Assembly (NCBI GenBank): GCA_934435205.1
Contig: CAKSAK010000001.1
Location: 545,117 to 609,116, forward strand
Source of the DNA: an uncultured Ruminococcus sp.
GTDB taxonomy: Bacteria; Bacillota; Clostridia; Oscillospirales; Ruminococcaceae
Direction of reading: 5' to 3'
DNA length: 64,000 nucleotides
In this document: positions 1 through 8,798 of the stretch, piece after piece
Numbering within the stretch: the stretch's first letter is position 1
Layout: each line of letters starts with the position of its first letter
Program-made: the position numbers and the translations under genes
Notes under the pieces: model-generated
What the model saw: the letters and a program-made list of their open reading frames with translations, nothing else
The model's database searches: none
Told to the model about the DNA's origin: nothing

Positions 1-558
1 AACCTGATACTTCTCCCTGCACTTCTCTTGGGCTATCTCCTTGCGAGAATACTATCCTCAGACAGAAAGCTCACAATAGTGCGCTTTGTAAAATGGGTAG
101 GCATTTTCGCAGTGTATATGGTAGTAATATTCGGCATGAACATTCTGGCATACTTATGCAATGGCTTTACAGGTAAGATAAGTGGATCAAGGCTCAGCGA
201 CGCTAACCGTGTGTATGCAACGAATTCAACAAGCGACGGCGCAAGGTTCGACTATCTTTCCGACACACTCTCAAAAGACGAAGCCCTGCAAATAATAGAT
301 ATATACAATAAAGCACTTGACACCCGCAAAAAGAGTTTTGCCGACTATATCGACCACTTCAAACCTCACGAGGTTTCGCCAAATTCTGTAAATGTAGCAA
401 TAGATGTTTATACCTCAAAAGATGACCACACTAACCTTGACTTTATCGACTTCTCTTTCGACGTAACAAATGCCGAAGTGGACAAAGTCACAGAGAAACT
501 TAAATCTCTAAGCTTTGTCGACCCCGAACAGACGTCATATTACTACTACAATTATTAA
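1..558 (+). CDS. Membrane protein, C-terminal part (5' end outside window)
   Basis: The reading frame is open from the first base of the window, so this is the tail of a longer gene. The visible start is hydrophobic, with two likely membrane segments in about the first 55 residues, followed by a soluble domain of about 130 residues rich in Asp, Lys and Tyr that ends in a run of tyrosines. I do not recognise the family. The pattern of membrane segments followed by a small extracytoplasmic alpha/beta domain resembles the ends of some ABC-2 type permease proteins of Clostridia, but this is only a guess. A terminator lies about 110 bases downstream. Confidence 0.6.
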   Translation, partial: NLILLPALLLGYLLARILSSDRKLTIVRFVKWVGIFAVYMVVIFGMNILAYLCNGFTGKISGSRLSDANRVYATNSTSDGARFDYLSDTLSKDEALQIIDIYNKALDTRKKSFADYIDHFKPHEVSPNSVNVAIDVYTSKDDHTNLDFIDFSFDVTNAEVDKVTEKLKSLSFVDPEQTSYYYYNY

Positions 559-595
559 ATCCACCACGCAAACCGCATAAATACGCCATTTTCGT

Positions 596-620
596 GTAGG
601 GGCGAACAGCGTTCTCCCGT
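596..620. repeat. GGGCGAACA-type intergenic palindrome, degenerate copy
   Basis: GTAGGGGCGAACAGC followed by GTTCTCCCGT; one arm has a C-to-T change relative to the other copies. It sits between the convergent ends of the first two genes. Confidence 0.65.
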
Positions 621-668
621 CAACGAAACAAACCAATTTTCAAAACTATGTGTAAAAGAACAAACAAA

Positions 669-708
669 CCCCCTCCGAGCCAAGCTCCGAGGGGGTAACT
701 TTTTTCTA
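669..708. terminator. Intrinsic terminator between convergent genes
   Basis: CCCCCTC..GAGC and GCTC..GAGGGGG form a GC-rich hairpin with a three-base loop and one C-C mismatch. A T-run follows on the plus strand, and the other side is T-rich when read on the minus strand, so it may serve both flanking genes. Confidence 0.8.
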
Positions 709-1974
709 TTAATCCATGACCGCATTAGCAAGCATAAGCTTGATACGGTTCTCCTGATTGACCTTTGTCGCACCCGGGTCATAGTCGATTGCAACTATGT
801 TTGCGTCCGGATAAGCCTGCTTGATAGTTCTTGACATACCCTTTGCAACAATATGGTTAGGCAGACAGCCGAACGGCTGAGTGCAGATTATGTTCTTTGT
901 GCCTGTTTCTGCAAGAGCCGCCATTTCAGCAGTGATAAGCCAGCCCTCGCCCATTTTTACGCCCTGACTGATATACTTGTCAGCGCACTTTCTAAGGTGT
1001 TCAAAATCATGGGGCGGCTGGAAAATGCCCTGCTCGTTGATGACCTTTATCTGCTGTTTCTGGAACTTGTAAAGCACATCATAACCAATGCCGTACATAA
1101 GGGTGCGGCTTGTTTTCTTGTCATAGAGCTTCTCATCGTTGATAGCGTCAGACGCACAGTAAAGCACGAAGTCCAACAGCCCAGGCACGTTAGGCTCACA
1201 GCCCTCAGACAGCAGGAAGTCGTTAAGGTGATTGTTCGCAAGAGGTGAATACTTAACGTATATCTCTCCCACGATACCCACCTTTGGCTTCTTCTCCTTT
1301 GTCCTTGGAAGCGCCGCAAAGTCTTTGAGCATAGCATTGTAAATGCTCTTTGTGTGCATATATCTGCTCGGGGTAGCAAACAGCTTTCCAAGCCTATGCT
1401 GCCACCTTGCCAAAAGCTCGTCCGTAGAATTTTTCTCTATCTCGTAAGGCTTGCACTGATTGTAAAGAAGCATGAGCATATCGCCGTAAAGCACAGCATA
1501 AATAAGCTTCATTGCAATGGCAGGGGTGATATCTATGGAAGCGTCCTTTTCAAGTCCGCTGAAATTCAGCGACAGAACAGGCACTTCTGGAAACTGCGTT
1601 GACAGTGCCTTTCTTATAAGATGAATGTAGTTTGAAGCACGACAGCCGCCGCCCGTCTGTGACATAAGCAGAGCCGTATGTTCAAGGTCATACTTGCCGC
1701 TTTTGAGAGCGTCCATAAACTGTCCTATAACAAGAAGCGCAGGATAGCAAGCGTCATTGTGGGTGTTTTTAAGTCCCTCGTCAATAACGTTTCGTGAGCA
1801 GTTTTGCAAAAGCTCCATGTTATAGCCGTATTTTTTGTATATTGCCATGATAAGCTTGAAATGAATAGGAAGCATATCAGGTATAAGTATTGTGTATTCC
1901 TCACGTCTTGACTTATCAAAATAAGACCTTTTTACTCTGTCCGAGCCTGCGTGTTTTATCTCCTTTTCAGCCAT
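709..1974 (-). CDS. 2-hydroxyacyl-CoA dehydratase-related protein (C-terminal half of a split activase)
   Basis: This 421-residue protein corresponds to the C-terminal part of the very long (about 1400 residue) BadF/HgdC-type activase-related proteins of Clostridia and resembles the dehydratase D-component fold. It has conserved cysteines, including one near residue 57 in a DACYPALL segment and one in an SQTGGGCRASNY segment, which could hold an iron-sulfur cluster. Its ATG overlaps the TAA of the upstream gene by one base (TAATG), so translation is probably coupled and the two products likely form one complex. The substrate is unknown; members of this family are often annotated only as acyl-CoA dehydratase activase-related. 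Confidence 0.75.
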   Translation of the reverse strand: MAEKEIKHAGSDRVKRSYFDKSRREEYTILIPDMLPIHFKLIMAIYKKYGYNMELLQNCSRNVIDEGLKNTHNDACYPALLVIGQFMDALKSGKYDLEHTALLMSQTGGGCRASNYIHLIRKALSTQFPEVPVLSLNFSGLEKDASIDITPAIAMKLIYAVLYGDMLMLLYNQCKPYEIEKNSTDELLARWQHRLGKLFATPSRYMHTKSIYNAMLKDFAALPRTKEKKPKVGIVGEIYVKYSPLANNHLNDFLLSEGCEPNVPGLLDFVLYCASDAINDEKLYDKKTSRTLMYGIGYDVLYKFQKQQIKVINEQGIFQPPHDFEHLRKCADKYISQGVKMGEGWLITAEMAALAETGTKNIICTQPFGCLPNHIVAKGMSRTIKQAYPDANIVAIDYDPGATKVNQENRIKLMLANAVMD

Positions 1975-4952
1975 TACATTGCCTCCTTTGCCGCATTTTT
2001 CTCAGCATTTGCGCTGGCTTCTTTTTCTTCAAGTGCCGCCGCCAAAGACCTAAGTCTTATCTTAGCCGCACCGAGATTTGTTATCTCGTCTATTTTAAGC
2101 TGAGTGTAAAGCTTGCCCTTTTCTTCAAGGATAGCTCTTACCTCGTCTGTTGTAACAGCGTCGATACCACAGCCGAATGATACAAGCTGGACGAGCTGCA
2201 TATCATCATTCTCGCATACATACTCTGCCGCTCTGTAAAGCCTTGAGTGATAAGTCCACTGATTAAGTACGTCAAGTGCAGGTGTATCCACCTTCATTGC
2301 AACGCTGTCCTCAGTGATAACAGCAAAGCCAAGAGAAGCGATAAGCTTGTGTATGCCGTGGTTTATCTCAGGGTCGATGTGGTAAGGCCTGCCTGCCAGA
2401 ACGATTATTTTCTGACCCTTTGCCCTTGCCTCAGCGATTATCTCCTGCGCCTTAGCCTCGACATCCCTATGGTATCTCACCTGCTCAGAATAAGCCTTGT
2501 TAAGCACTCCAAGCACCTGCTTTGCAGTGATGTTATACTTTGAAAGCGCTCTTGCCATTGCCTTTGCAACGTGCTTTTTGATGTTTATGTCAAGATAAGG
2601 CATGATGAAATTATCATCATTCAGCTTGTCATTGTTAGCCTTTAGAAGCTCAGGATAATAAGCAACAACAGGACAGTTATAGTGATTGTCCGACTGACCC
2701 TCGTCAGCATTGTAGCTCATGCAAGGATAGAAGATAAAGTCCACGCCCTTGTCAAGGAGGCTCTCTATATGACCGTGACAAAGCTTTGCAGGATAACATA
2801 CCGTATCAGACGGAATAGTTTGCTGACCCTTGTAATATGTATCTCTCGTTGACTCCTCAGACAGCACCACCTCAAAGCCAAGGCTTGTGAGCAGTGTTGA
2901 GAAAAACGGCATAAGGTCATAATAAGACAGCGCAAGAGGCAATCCCACTTTGGCGATAGGCTTTGCAGGCTTGTTGTCAGCATAAGAGAGTATCTTGTTA
3001 TACTTATACTCTATCATGTTTTCCGTTCTGTCGGTTATCTTTATGCCTGCACCCTTTTCACAGCGGTTTCCGGAAGTAAATCTTCTGCCGTCATTAAATC
3101 TTATTATAGTAAGGTTACAGTGCGCACCACAGCCACCGCACTGAACGGCTCTTGAATTGTAAGCAAATTCTTCAAGCTGAGCCTTTGTAAGAACGCCTGA
3201 CTTGCCGTCCCTGCCCTGAGATTTTTCTTTTGCGAAAAGCGCACAGCCGAACGCACCCATAAGTCCCGCAATGGCAGGTCTTATAACGTTTCTGCCAAGC
3301 TCCATTTCAAATGACCTGAGCACAGCGTCGTTAAGGAACGTTCCGCCCTGAACGACTATATTCTTGCCAAGCTCGTCAATAGACTTGGCTCTTATTACCT
3401 TGTAAACTGCGTTCTTGATGATAGACGAAGAAAGTCCTGCAGAGATATCCTCAACGGAAGCTCCGTCCTTTTGCGCCTGCTTTACAGATGAGTTCATGAA
3501 CACTGTACATCTTGAGCCAAGCTCCACAGGTGCTTTTGCAAACAGACCGAGCCTTGCAAACTCTGCAATGTCATATCCCATTGCACCTGCAAAAGTCTGA
3601 ATGAACGAGCCACAGCCTGATGAACAAGCCTCGTTGAGCATAATGCTGTCGATAGCGTTGTTTTTTATCTTGAAGCACTTGATATCCTGTCCGCCGATGT
3701 CGATGATAAAATCAACGTCAGGGCAGAAATAAGCCGCCGCCTTATAGTGCGCAACAGTTTCAACTATACCATAGTCAACGCCCAGACCTGCCTTTATAAG
3801 ATCCTCACCGTAGCCTGTTACCGCAGAAGCCTTTATGTTAAGCTCAGGGGTGGCAAGGCTGTATATCTCCTCAAGCTTTGAAGCGATTATATCAAGGGGC
3901 TGACCCTTGTTTGAGCAGTAGTGCTGATAAAGCAGCTTTCCGTCAGGGGTGATAAGCACAAGCTTTGTGGTGGTAGAGCCTGCGTCTATACCAAGATAAG
4001 CGTCGCCCTTGTAAGTCCTGATATCCTCATATTTAAGGTCAGACTTCTTGTGTCTTTCCACGAAAGCATTATATTCCTCACGGCTTGCGAACAGCGGCTT
4101 GCCTACCACGATATTGTCAGTAGCCTTTGCGTTCACTATCTTGTCAAGGGCTTCGTCTATAGTCATTTCCTCAGCAAGCGTGTCAGCATGAAGTGCCGCA
4201 CCAAAAGCCATATAGCAGGAAGAATTTTCAGGAAGTATAGCGTGTTCCTCGTCAAGGTTCAGGGTAGTTCTGAAAGCCTTTCTCAGTGCGCTGAGATATG
4301 TAAGCGGACCGCCAAGGAAAAGCACCTGACCGCCGATCTTTCTGCCCTGCGCCAGACCTGAAACTGTCTGGTCAACAACAGCCTGAAAAATAGAGGCGGC
4401 AATATCCTCTTTTCTTGCGCCCTGATTAAGAAGCGGCTGAATATCAGACTTTGCGAAAACACCGCATCTTGATGCGATAGGATAAGTCTTTTCCGCCTTA
4501 AGAGCAAGGTCGTTCATCTCGTCAGGAGTAACGCCCAAAAGTCCTGCCATCTGGTCGATAAAAGCACCCGTTCCGCCTGCGCAGGAGCCGTTCATACGCT
4601 GTTCAACGCCCCCTGTGAGGAAGATTATCTTAGCGTCCTCGCCGCCAAGCTCAACCACAACGTCAGCCTTTGGATACTTCTTGTTTACAGCAATAAAAGC
4701 GGAAAAGACCTCCTGCACGAAAGAAATTCCACTCGCCTCAGCGATACCAAGGCCAGCCGAGCCTGTTATGGCTATCTTGAACTTGTCATCAGGATAAAGC
4801 TCTCTGATAGTGCGAAGCTGCTCTGCCACAGTTTCCCTTACCTTTGAAAAGTGTCTTTCATATTTGTTATAAATAAACTCGCCCTCGTCAAGAATTACCG
4901 TCTTGACCGTGGTCGAGCCTACGTCTATGCCTAAATCATAAATCTTGCTCAT
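1974..4952 (-). CDS. Acyl-CoA dehydratase activase, tandem BadF/BcrD ATPase plus DUF2229
   Basis: This 992-residue protein has two ASKHA-type ATPase domains, each starting with a phosphate-binding motif (GIDVGSTTVK near residue 8 and GIDAGSTTTK near residue 320). Each also has a cysteine loop (GSCAGGTGAF and ACSSGCGSF) expected to bridge a [4Fe-4S] cluster, as in the HgdC activator of 2-hydroxyglutaryl-CoA dehydratase. A DUF2229-like region with further cysteines follows from about residue 650. In this family ATP hydrolysis drives one electron at very low potential into a partner. The partner here is presumably the downstream 421-residue protein. A classical two-subunit dehydratase is not seen in the window, so the reaction is open. 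Confidence 0.85.
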   Translation of the reverse strand: MSKIYDLGIDVGSTTVKTVILDEGEFIYNKYERHFSKVRETVAEQLRTIRELYPDDKFKIAITGSAGLGIAEASGISFVQEVFSAFIAVNKKYPKADVVVELGGEDAKIIFLTGGVEQRMNGSCAGGTGAFIDQMAGLLGVTPDEMNDLALKAEKTYPIASRCGVFAKSDIQPLLNQGARKEDIAASIFQAVVDQTVSGLAQGRKIGGQVLFLGGPLTYLSALRKAFRTTLNLDEEHAILPENSSCYMAFGAALHADTLAEEMTIDEALDKIVNAKATDNIVVGKPLFASREEYNAFVERHKKSDLKYEDIRTYKGDAYLGIDAGSTTTKLVLITPDGKLLYQHYCSNKGQPLDIIASKLEEIYSLATPELNIKASAVTGYGEDLIKAGLGVDYGIVETVAHYKAAAYFCPDVDFIIDIGGQDIKCFKIKNNAIDSIMLNEACSSGCGSFIQTFAGAMGYDIAEFARLGLFAKAPVELGSRCTVFMNSSVKQAQKDGASVEDISAGLSSSIIKNAVYKVIRAKSIDELGKNIVVQGGTFLNDAVLRSFEMELGRNVIRPAIAGLMGAFGCALFAKEKSQGRDGKSGVLTKAQLEEFAYNSRAVQCGGCGAHCNLTIIRFNDGRRFTSGNRCEKGAGIKITDRTENMIEYKYNKILSYADNKPAKPIAKVGLPLALSYYDLMPFFSTLLTSLGFEVVLSEESTRDTYYKGQQTIPSDTVCYPAKLCHGHIESLLDKGVDFIFYPCMSYNADEGQSDNHYNCPVVAYYPELLKANNDKLNDDNFIMPYLDINIKKHVAKAMARALSKYNITAKQVLGVLNKAYSEQVRYHRDVEAKAQEIIAEARAKGQKIIVLAGRPYHIDPEINHGIHKLIASLGFAVITEDSVAMKVDTPALDVLNQWTYHSRLYRAAEYVCENDDMQLVQLVSFGCGIDAVTTDEVRAILEEKGKLYTQLKIDEITNLGAAKIRLRSLAAALEEKEASANAEKNAAKEAM

Positions 4953-4991
4953 AGTAAAACCTCACTGATTCTCGTTTGTATATTCCTAGTT

Positions 4992-5020
4992 ATTATAGCA
5001 CACTTTTTCGCAAATTACAA
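4992..5020 (-). promoter_or_regulatory. Sigma-A promoter of the activase operon
   Basis: On the minus strand TTGTAA, 17 bases, then TATAAT. A GAGG ribosome binding site precedes the ATG at 4952. Confidence 0.65.
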
Positions 5021-5078
5021 GCTTTTTATATTAACAAATATGTATGCGCAAAGCAAGATATCACCTACAAAAGCAAAA

Positions 5079-5147
5079 ACGGGCGAACACTGTTCGCCCC
5101 TACAATGCAATAATTACAATGTATGGCAAAAGCGTTCGCCCGTATGA
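5079..5147. repeat. GGGCGAACA-type palindrome plus a half copy
   Basis: A full copy, ACGGGCGAACAC then TGTTCGCCCCTAC, is at 5079-5103. A half copy, GCGTTCGCCCGT, follows near 5133-5144. The stretch 4953-5170 otherwise holds only the activase promoter. Confidence 0.8.
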
Positions 5148-5170
5148 ATATTCGTATAGATTTATGAAGC

Positions 5171-6697
5171 TTATTCCTGCTCTATAAGGCAATCAGTAAG
5201 ATTAAGGTCATAGAGATTGTTGTAGGTAGGCTGCTGAACAGGCTCACCTGCAAGTCTGTAGAACTGCTCTGAGCCGTACTTCTTGATGAAGTTCGTGGTG
5301 TGGCAGTTTATTTTCAGCTCCTCGATAAACTTCTTCATAACATTGCTGTCAGCACCGTAAGCATTCTCAAGGAAGTCAAAAGCGTATTTCAGACCCTTCA
5401 TAGACTGCTGTGTAACGTTGTTTGCGCCATGAAGCAGATTATTGAAAGAGTTCTGCAAAATAACAGTACAGCGGTTTTTGTTATCTCTTCCCTCGTTGGT
5501 ACACTTATCAAGATAAGCTTCGAGATTGTGAAGGATCCAGTGCTGGATCTTCTTGTTAGACGGCGAGATGTTTCTTGCTCTTACCGCCTTGTCAAGGCTC
5601 TTGTTGCAGTCCATGATGTGTTCACTGATTATCTGACGGCATGAAAGACCATTGTTTATCTTCACAAGGATATCTTCCATTCTTGGGTGGATAAGTCTTA
5701 TCATCTTCTCCATTTGGATACAGCTTCTCATTGTATATGTGATGCCGTCCATAAGCAGATTCATAAGAGCCACAGCTTCCTCAGTGCCTGCCGCTCTTGC
5801 GTCAGCAACGTTCTGAGCAGTTATACCGCCCTCGAGGATAGCGTCAACGTCATATTTCTCACGATAATAGTTGAATCTGTCATAATATTCCGCAAAACCC
5901 TTTGAGAACTCAGGGTTCTGTACATACTGAGCAGCCAGAGCGTGGTCAACAAGGATACCGCTCTCCTCATAAAGCTGCATCATTTCAGAAAGGTCCTCCC
6001 AACCACGGGCAGTAACAAAGCGGTAGTTGTTCTTATCGCTTGCGTCTACCATATAATAGTGGTCAGGGTGAAGCTCAAGATAGGATATGATAGCAGGATG
6101 AACGCCTGCATAGTAAGCATATTCCTTCCAAACACCGAAATCAGGCTGACACTCGACCCTCTTAACACGGTCGAGAGTAACGATATCGAACTCAGAAACA
6201 GACTTGTTGAACTCAGGCGGGTTTCCTGCCGTAACGACTACCCAGCCCGCTGGAACCTGATGAAGTCCGAAAACCTTATACTGCAAGAACTGGAGCATTG
6301 CAGGGGCAAGGGACTCGGAAACGCAGTTGATCTCATCGAGGAAGAGAATACCCTCTTTGATGCCTGTGGCTTCGATAGTGTCATAAAGAGTAGCCACGAT
6401 CTCACTCATCGTGTACTCGGATATCTGCACATCAGCACCGGTGTAGTTTCTATGTACGATAACAGGCAGACCGAGAGCGGACTCTCTTGTGTGGTGGGAC
6501 ATCGAGTAGGTAACAAGGTTTACGCCGGTTTCCTGAGCTATCTGCTCCATGATAGCGGTCTTACCGATACCAGGAGCGCCAAGCAGGAACACAGGTCTCT
6601 GATGTTCTATGCTAATTCGGTAATCGCCAAATTCGTCTTTAATGAGATAGGCTTGTATCGCATTAAGTATCTGTTGTTTTGCGTCTTTAATATTCAT
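5171..6697 (-). CDS. MoxR-type AAA+ ATPase
   Basis: The Walker A motif is GAPGIGKTA near residue 40 and the Walker B motif is GILFLDEIN near residue 120. A VVVTAGNPPEFN sensor-1 region follows, as in MoxR/RavA chaperone-like ATPases. The C-terminal half (about 250 residues) is helical and without a known motif. The ATG at 6697 is preferred over an upstream GTG because AGGAG lies 8 bases before it. MoxR proteins usually work with a von Willebrand A (VWA) protein encoded next door; none is adjacent here, although a VWA protein lies at 35281-37623. Its target is therefore unknown. Confidence 0.8.
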   Translation of the reverse strand: MNIKDAKQQILNAIQAYLIKDEFGDYRISIEHQRPVFLLGAPGIGKTAIMEQIAQETGVNLVTYSMSHHTRESALGLPVIVHRNYTGADVQISEYTMSEIVATLYDTIEATGIKEGILFLDEINCVSESLAPAMLQFLQYKVFGLHQVPAGWVVVTAGNPPEFNKSVSEFDIVTLDRVKRVECQPDFGVWKEYAYYAGVHPAIISYLELHPDHYYMVDASDKNNYRFVTARGWEDLSEMMQLYEESGILVDHALAAQYVQNPEFSKGFAEYYDRFNYYREKYDVDAILEGGITAQNVADARAAGTEEAVALMNLLMDGITYTMRSCIQMEKMIRLIHPRMEDILVKINNGLSCRQIISEHIMDCNKSLDKAVRARNISPSNKKIQHWILHNLEAYLDKCTNEGRDNKNRCTVILQNSFNNLLHGANNVTQQSMKGLKYAFDFLENAYGADSNVMKKFIEELKINCHTTNFIKKYGSEQFYRLAGEPVQQPTYNNLYDLNLTDCLIEQE

Positions 6698-6769
6698 AAT
6701 CACTTCTCCTCAGTGCAGTCTGAAGCTGTGAACAAAAAGCACTGCACAATTAAATAATCTCACCATTTT

Positions 6770-6798
6770 ATTATAAACTATCTCCAAATTAAAGTCAA
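6770..6798 (-). promoter_or_regulatory. Sigma-A promoter of the MoxR ATPase gene
   Basis: Minus strand TTGACT, 17 bases, TATAAT. The rest of the 6704-7052 gap is AT-rich and shows only this promoter and the divergent one at 6987. Confidence 0.7.
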
Positions 6799-6986
6799 TA
6801 GTCATCACAAGTTTTGTCAGCTTACACAAACAATTGAAAATATTTTAGTTATTCTGTATCAAAGTCATAAAATTTAACTGTTAAAATATTGATATCAGAG
6901 CAGAATTTTCAACAGACTTTTAAGCTTTTTTCAAACGTTTTCGCCTATGCCCAAGCCGACCTCATAGCATCAGTGCTTGCTTGGTT

Positions 6987-7015
6987 TTGACATCTTCCAA
7001 ACAATGTGCTATAAT
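6987..7015 (+). promoter_or_regulatory. Consensus sigma-A promoter of the galM-like operon
   Basis: TTGACA, 17 bases, TATAAT. A CGGAGG ribosome binding site stands before the ATG at 7053. Confidence 0.85.
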
Positions 7016-7052
7016 AATAAGGTATAAAATTTATCCCTCGGAGGTCTGATCT

Positions 7053-7895
7053 ATGCTTTATGAAATAAAAAATGATAAACTCTCTATCTCAGCCGACACT
7101 TTCGGTGCTGAGCTTCACTCTATCAAACTGGACGGCAAAGAATATCTCTGGCAGTGCGGTGACGCTTGGAAACGCTACGCTCCAATCCTCTTCCCGTTCA
7201 TATGCTCCCCTAAAGACCGCACCTACAAGGCTGGCGGTAAAGAATATCACCTTGCCGCAAACCACGGCTTCGCCCGTGACAGCGAATTTGCTTTTGTTGG
7301 AAGCACCAAAAATTCCGTAAGCTTTGTTCTCAAAGACAATGACGTGACACTTGCTCAATATCCATATCATTTCGAGCTTGAAGTAACCTACTCCATAAAA
7401 GGCTCAAAGGTAACTGTCACAAACACTGTAAAGAACACTGACGAAAAGGCTATGTACTTCTATCTGGGCGGTCACCCTGCTTTTATCTGCGATATCCAAG
7501 GCGGTAAATGCACAGTTGAGTACGAGAAAAATGAGCATATAGTTCAGCCTATCCCAAACGGCGAGAGGACTATCCTTGACGGTGAAAAGACTATCACTCT
7601 CACAAGAGAGCTTTTCGACTATGACGTTATCATGAAAGACCACCCTGCTTCAAAGGCTGTCACCCTGAAAAAGTCTGACGGCGGCTTTGTAAAGCTTTCA
7701 TTCCCACATTCTGAGTGCATTGCGGTATGGACTTCCACAGGCGACCCTGGCGCTCAGTTTATCTGCCTCGAGCCTTGGACTAGCGTACCTGTTTACGAGG
7801 ACGACGCTTTCGAGGATATCGAAAACAAGCCTCATGCTATCAAGCTTGCTCCTGAAGCTGTTTACACCTACAGCTACACCGTGGAGGTGGGCTGA
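7053..7895 (+). CDS. Aldose 1-epimerase family protein (LacX/GalM-like)
   Basis: This 280-residue protein has the galactose mutarotase beta-sandwich pattern. The expected family positions are visible: the FPFICSPKDRTYKAGGKEYHLAANHGFARD segment region around residues 45-75 (His-Gly-Phe-Ala-Arg), YFYLGGHPAF near residue 135 and the CLEPW motif near 245. The enzyme interconverts the alpha and beta anomers of a hexose. LacX-type members are shorter than GalM and their sugar is not fixed. It starts an operon: the next gene (dtd) overlaps by one base (TGATG). Confidence 0.85.
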   Translation: MLYEIKNDKLSISADTFGAELHSIKLDGKEYLWQCGDAWKRYAPILFPFICSPKDRTYKAGGKEYHLAANHGFARDSEFAFVGSTKNSVSFVLKDNDVTLAQYPYHFELEVTYSIKGSKVTVTNTVKNTDEKAMYFYLGGHPAFICDIQGGKCTVEYEKNEHIVQPIPNGERTILDGEKTITLTRELFDYDVIMKDHPASKAVTLKKSDGGFVKLSFPHSECIAVWTSTGDPGAQFICLEPWTSVPVYEDDAFEDIENKPHAIKLAPEAVYTYSYTVEVG

Positions 7896-8356
7896 TGAGA
7901 GCGGTAATACAGAGGGTCACAGGTGCAAAAGTTGAGGTCGAGGGCAAGGTCACAGGTGAGATAGAAAAGGGCTTTCTGATACTTTTCGGAGTAGGTCAGG
8001 AGGACACTGAAGCTGATTGTGACAAGCTTGCAGACAAGATATCAAAGCTGAGAATTTTTGCTGACGAGAATGACAAGACCAATCTTTCCATAAACGATGT
8101 TGGCGGAGATATTCTTTGTGTTTCGCAGTTCACACTTTATGCAGATTGTCACCACGGCAACCGCCCGTCATTTATCTATGCAGGCAAGCCTGAAGAAGCC
8201 AACAGGCTTTATGAATACTTCTGCAAGGTCTGCGGTGAGAAAATTTCAGGCAAGGTTGAAAAGGGCGTTTTCGGTGCAGACATGAAAGTCTCACTGCTCA
8301 ATGACGGCCCTTTCACTATCATTCTTGAATGCAGAAACGGAGAGATAATCCCATGA
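7895..8356 (+). CDS. dtd: D-aminoacyl-tRNA deacylase
   Basis: This 153-residue protein matches the full length of the Dtd family. The active-site motif SQFTLYAD is near residue 77, and the cross-subunit GPxT motif is present as NDGPFTI near residue 138. The enzyme removes D-amino acids, and glycine mischarged on tRNA-Ala, from tRNAs in the cytoplasm. Its start overlaps the end of the epimerase gene by one base and its TGA overlaps the next start as ATGA, so all three genes are translationally coupled. Confidence 0.93.
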   Translation: MRAVIQRVTGAKVEVEGKVTGEIEKGFLILFGVGQEDTEADCDKLADKISKLRIFADENDKTNLSINDVGGDILCVSQFTLYADCHHGNRPSFIYAGKPEEANRLYEYFCKVCGEKISGKVEKGVFGADMKVSLLNDGPFTIILECRNGEIIP

Positions 8357-8694
8357 ACATACAGATATTCGGCAAGTCAAAATCCTTTGACACCAAAAAG
8401 GCTGAACGTTATTTCAAAGAGCGTGGCATAAAGTTCCAATCTGTTGACCTGCCTACAAAGGGACTTAGCAAGGGCGAGCTTAACTCAGTGCTTGCGGCTG
8501 TGGGGGACATCGACAAGCTTATTGACCCAAAGGCAAAGGGCGAGCAGGCAATGCTCATAAAATATCTCGGAAGCACAGAGGAAAAGATAGAAAAGCTTCT
8601 TGACTATCCCGAGCTTTTTGCCGCACCTATCGTCAGAAACGGCAAGAAAGCCACAGTAGGCTTCTGCCCCGAGGTATGGAAAAGCTGGGAATAA
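8353..8694 (+). CDS. ArsC/Spx-family thioredoxin-fold protein lacking the usual cysteine
   Basis: The protein has 113 residues from the ATG at 8353, which overlaps the dtd stop as ATGA. The sequence follows the ArsC/Spx fold: an N-terminal beta strand, the DTKKAERYFKERGI helix, KGLSKGEL, and a C-terminal APIVRNGKKATVGF segment with the conserved cis-Pro region. The position where the family carries its N-terminal cysteine reads KSKSFDT, so serine replaces cysteine. Thiol chemistry of the arsenate reductase type is therefore unlikely. It may act as a binding or regulatory protein; the function is unknown. Confidence 0.8.
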   Translation: MNIQIFGKSKSFDTKKAERYFKERGIKFQSVDLPTKGLSKGELNSVLAAVGDIDKLIDPKAKGEQAMLIKYLGSTEEKIEKLLDYPELFAAPIVRNGKKATVGFCPEVWKSWE

Positions 8695-8731
8695 CCCTAT
8701 ATGAAAATACTGTGAAAATTGCCGATATTCG

Positions 8732-8760
8732 TTGAAAGAAGCTTGAAAGTGTGGTATAAT
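8732..8760 (+). promoter_or_regulatory. Sigma-A promoter
   Basis: TTGAAA, 17 bases, TATAAT, about 40 bases before the amidohydrolase start. Confidence 0.75.
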
Positions 8761-8798
8761 ACCATATGGAAAAGTATTTTCAGAAAGAGATGTTTTAA

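Noticed and set aside
853..1248. Open frame on the plus strand inside the activase-related gene
   Set aside because: Shadow of the real minus-strand gene; no start signal.
5171..6697. MoxR ATPase as part of a MoxR-VWA defence or assembly operon
   Set aside because: No VWA, DUF58 or nuclease gene is adjacent; the neighbours are a metabolic pair and a divergent sugar epimerase operon.
5942..6757. 271-codon open frame opposite the MoxR ATPase gene
   Set aside because: It lies fully antisense to a gene with clear AAA motifs, has no ribosome binding site and its sequence has no protein-like pattern.
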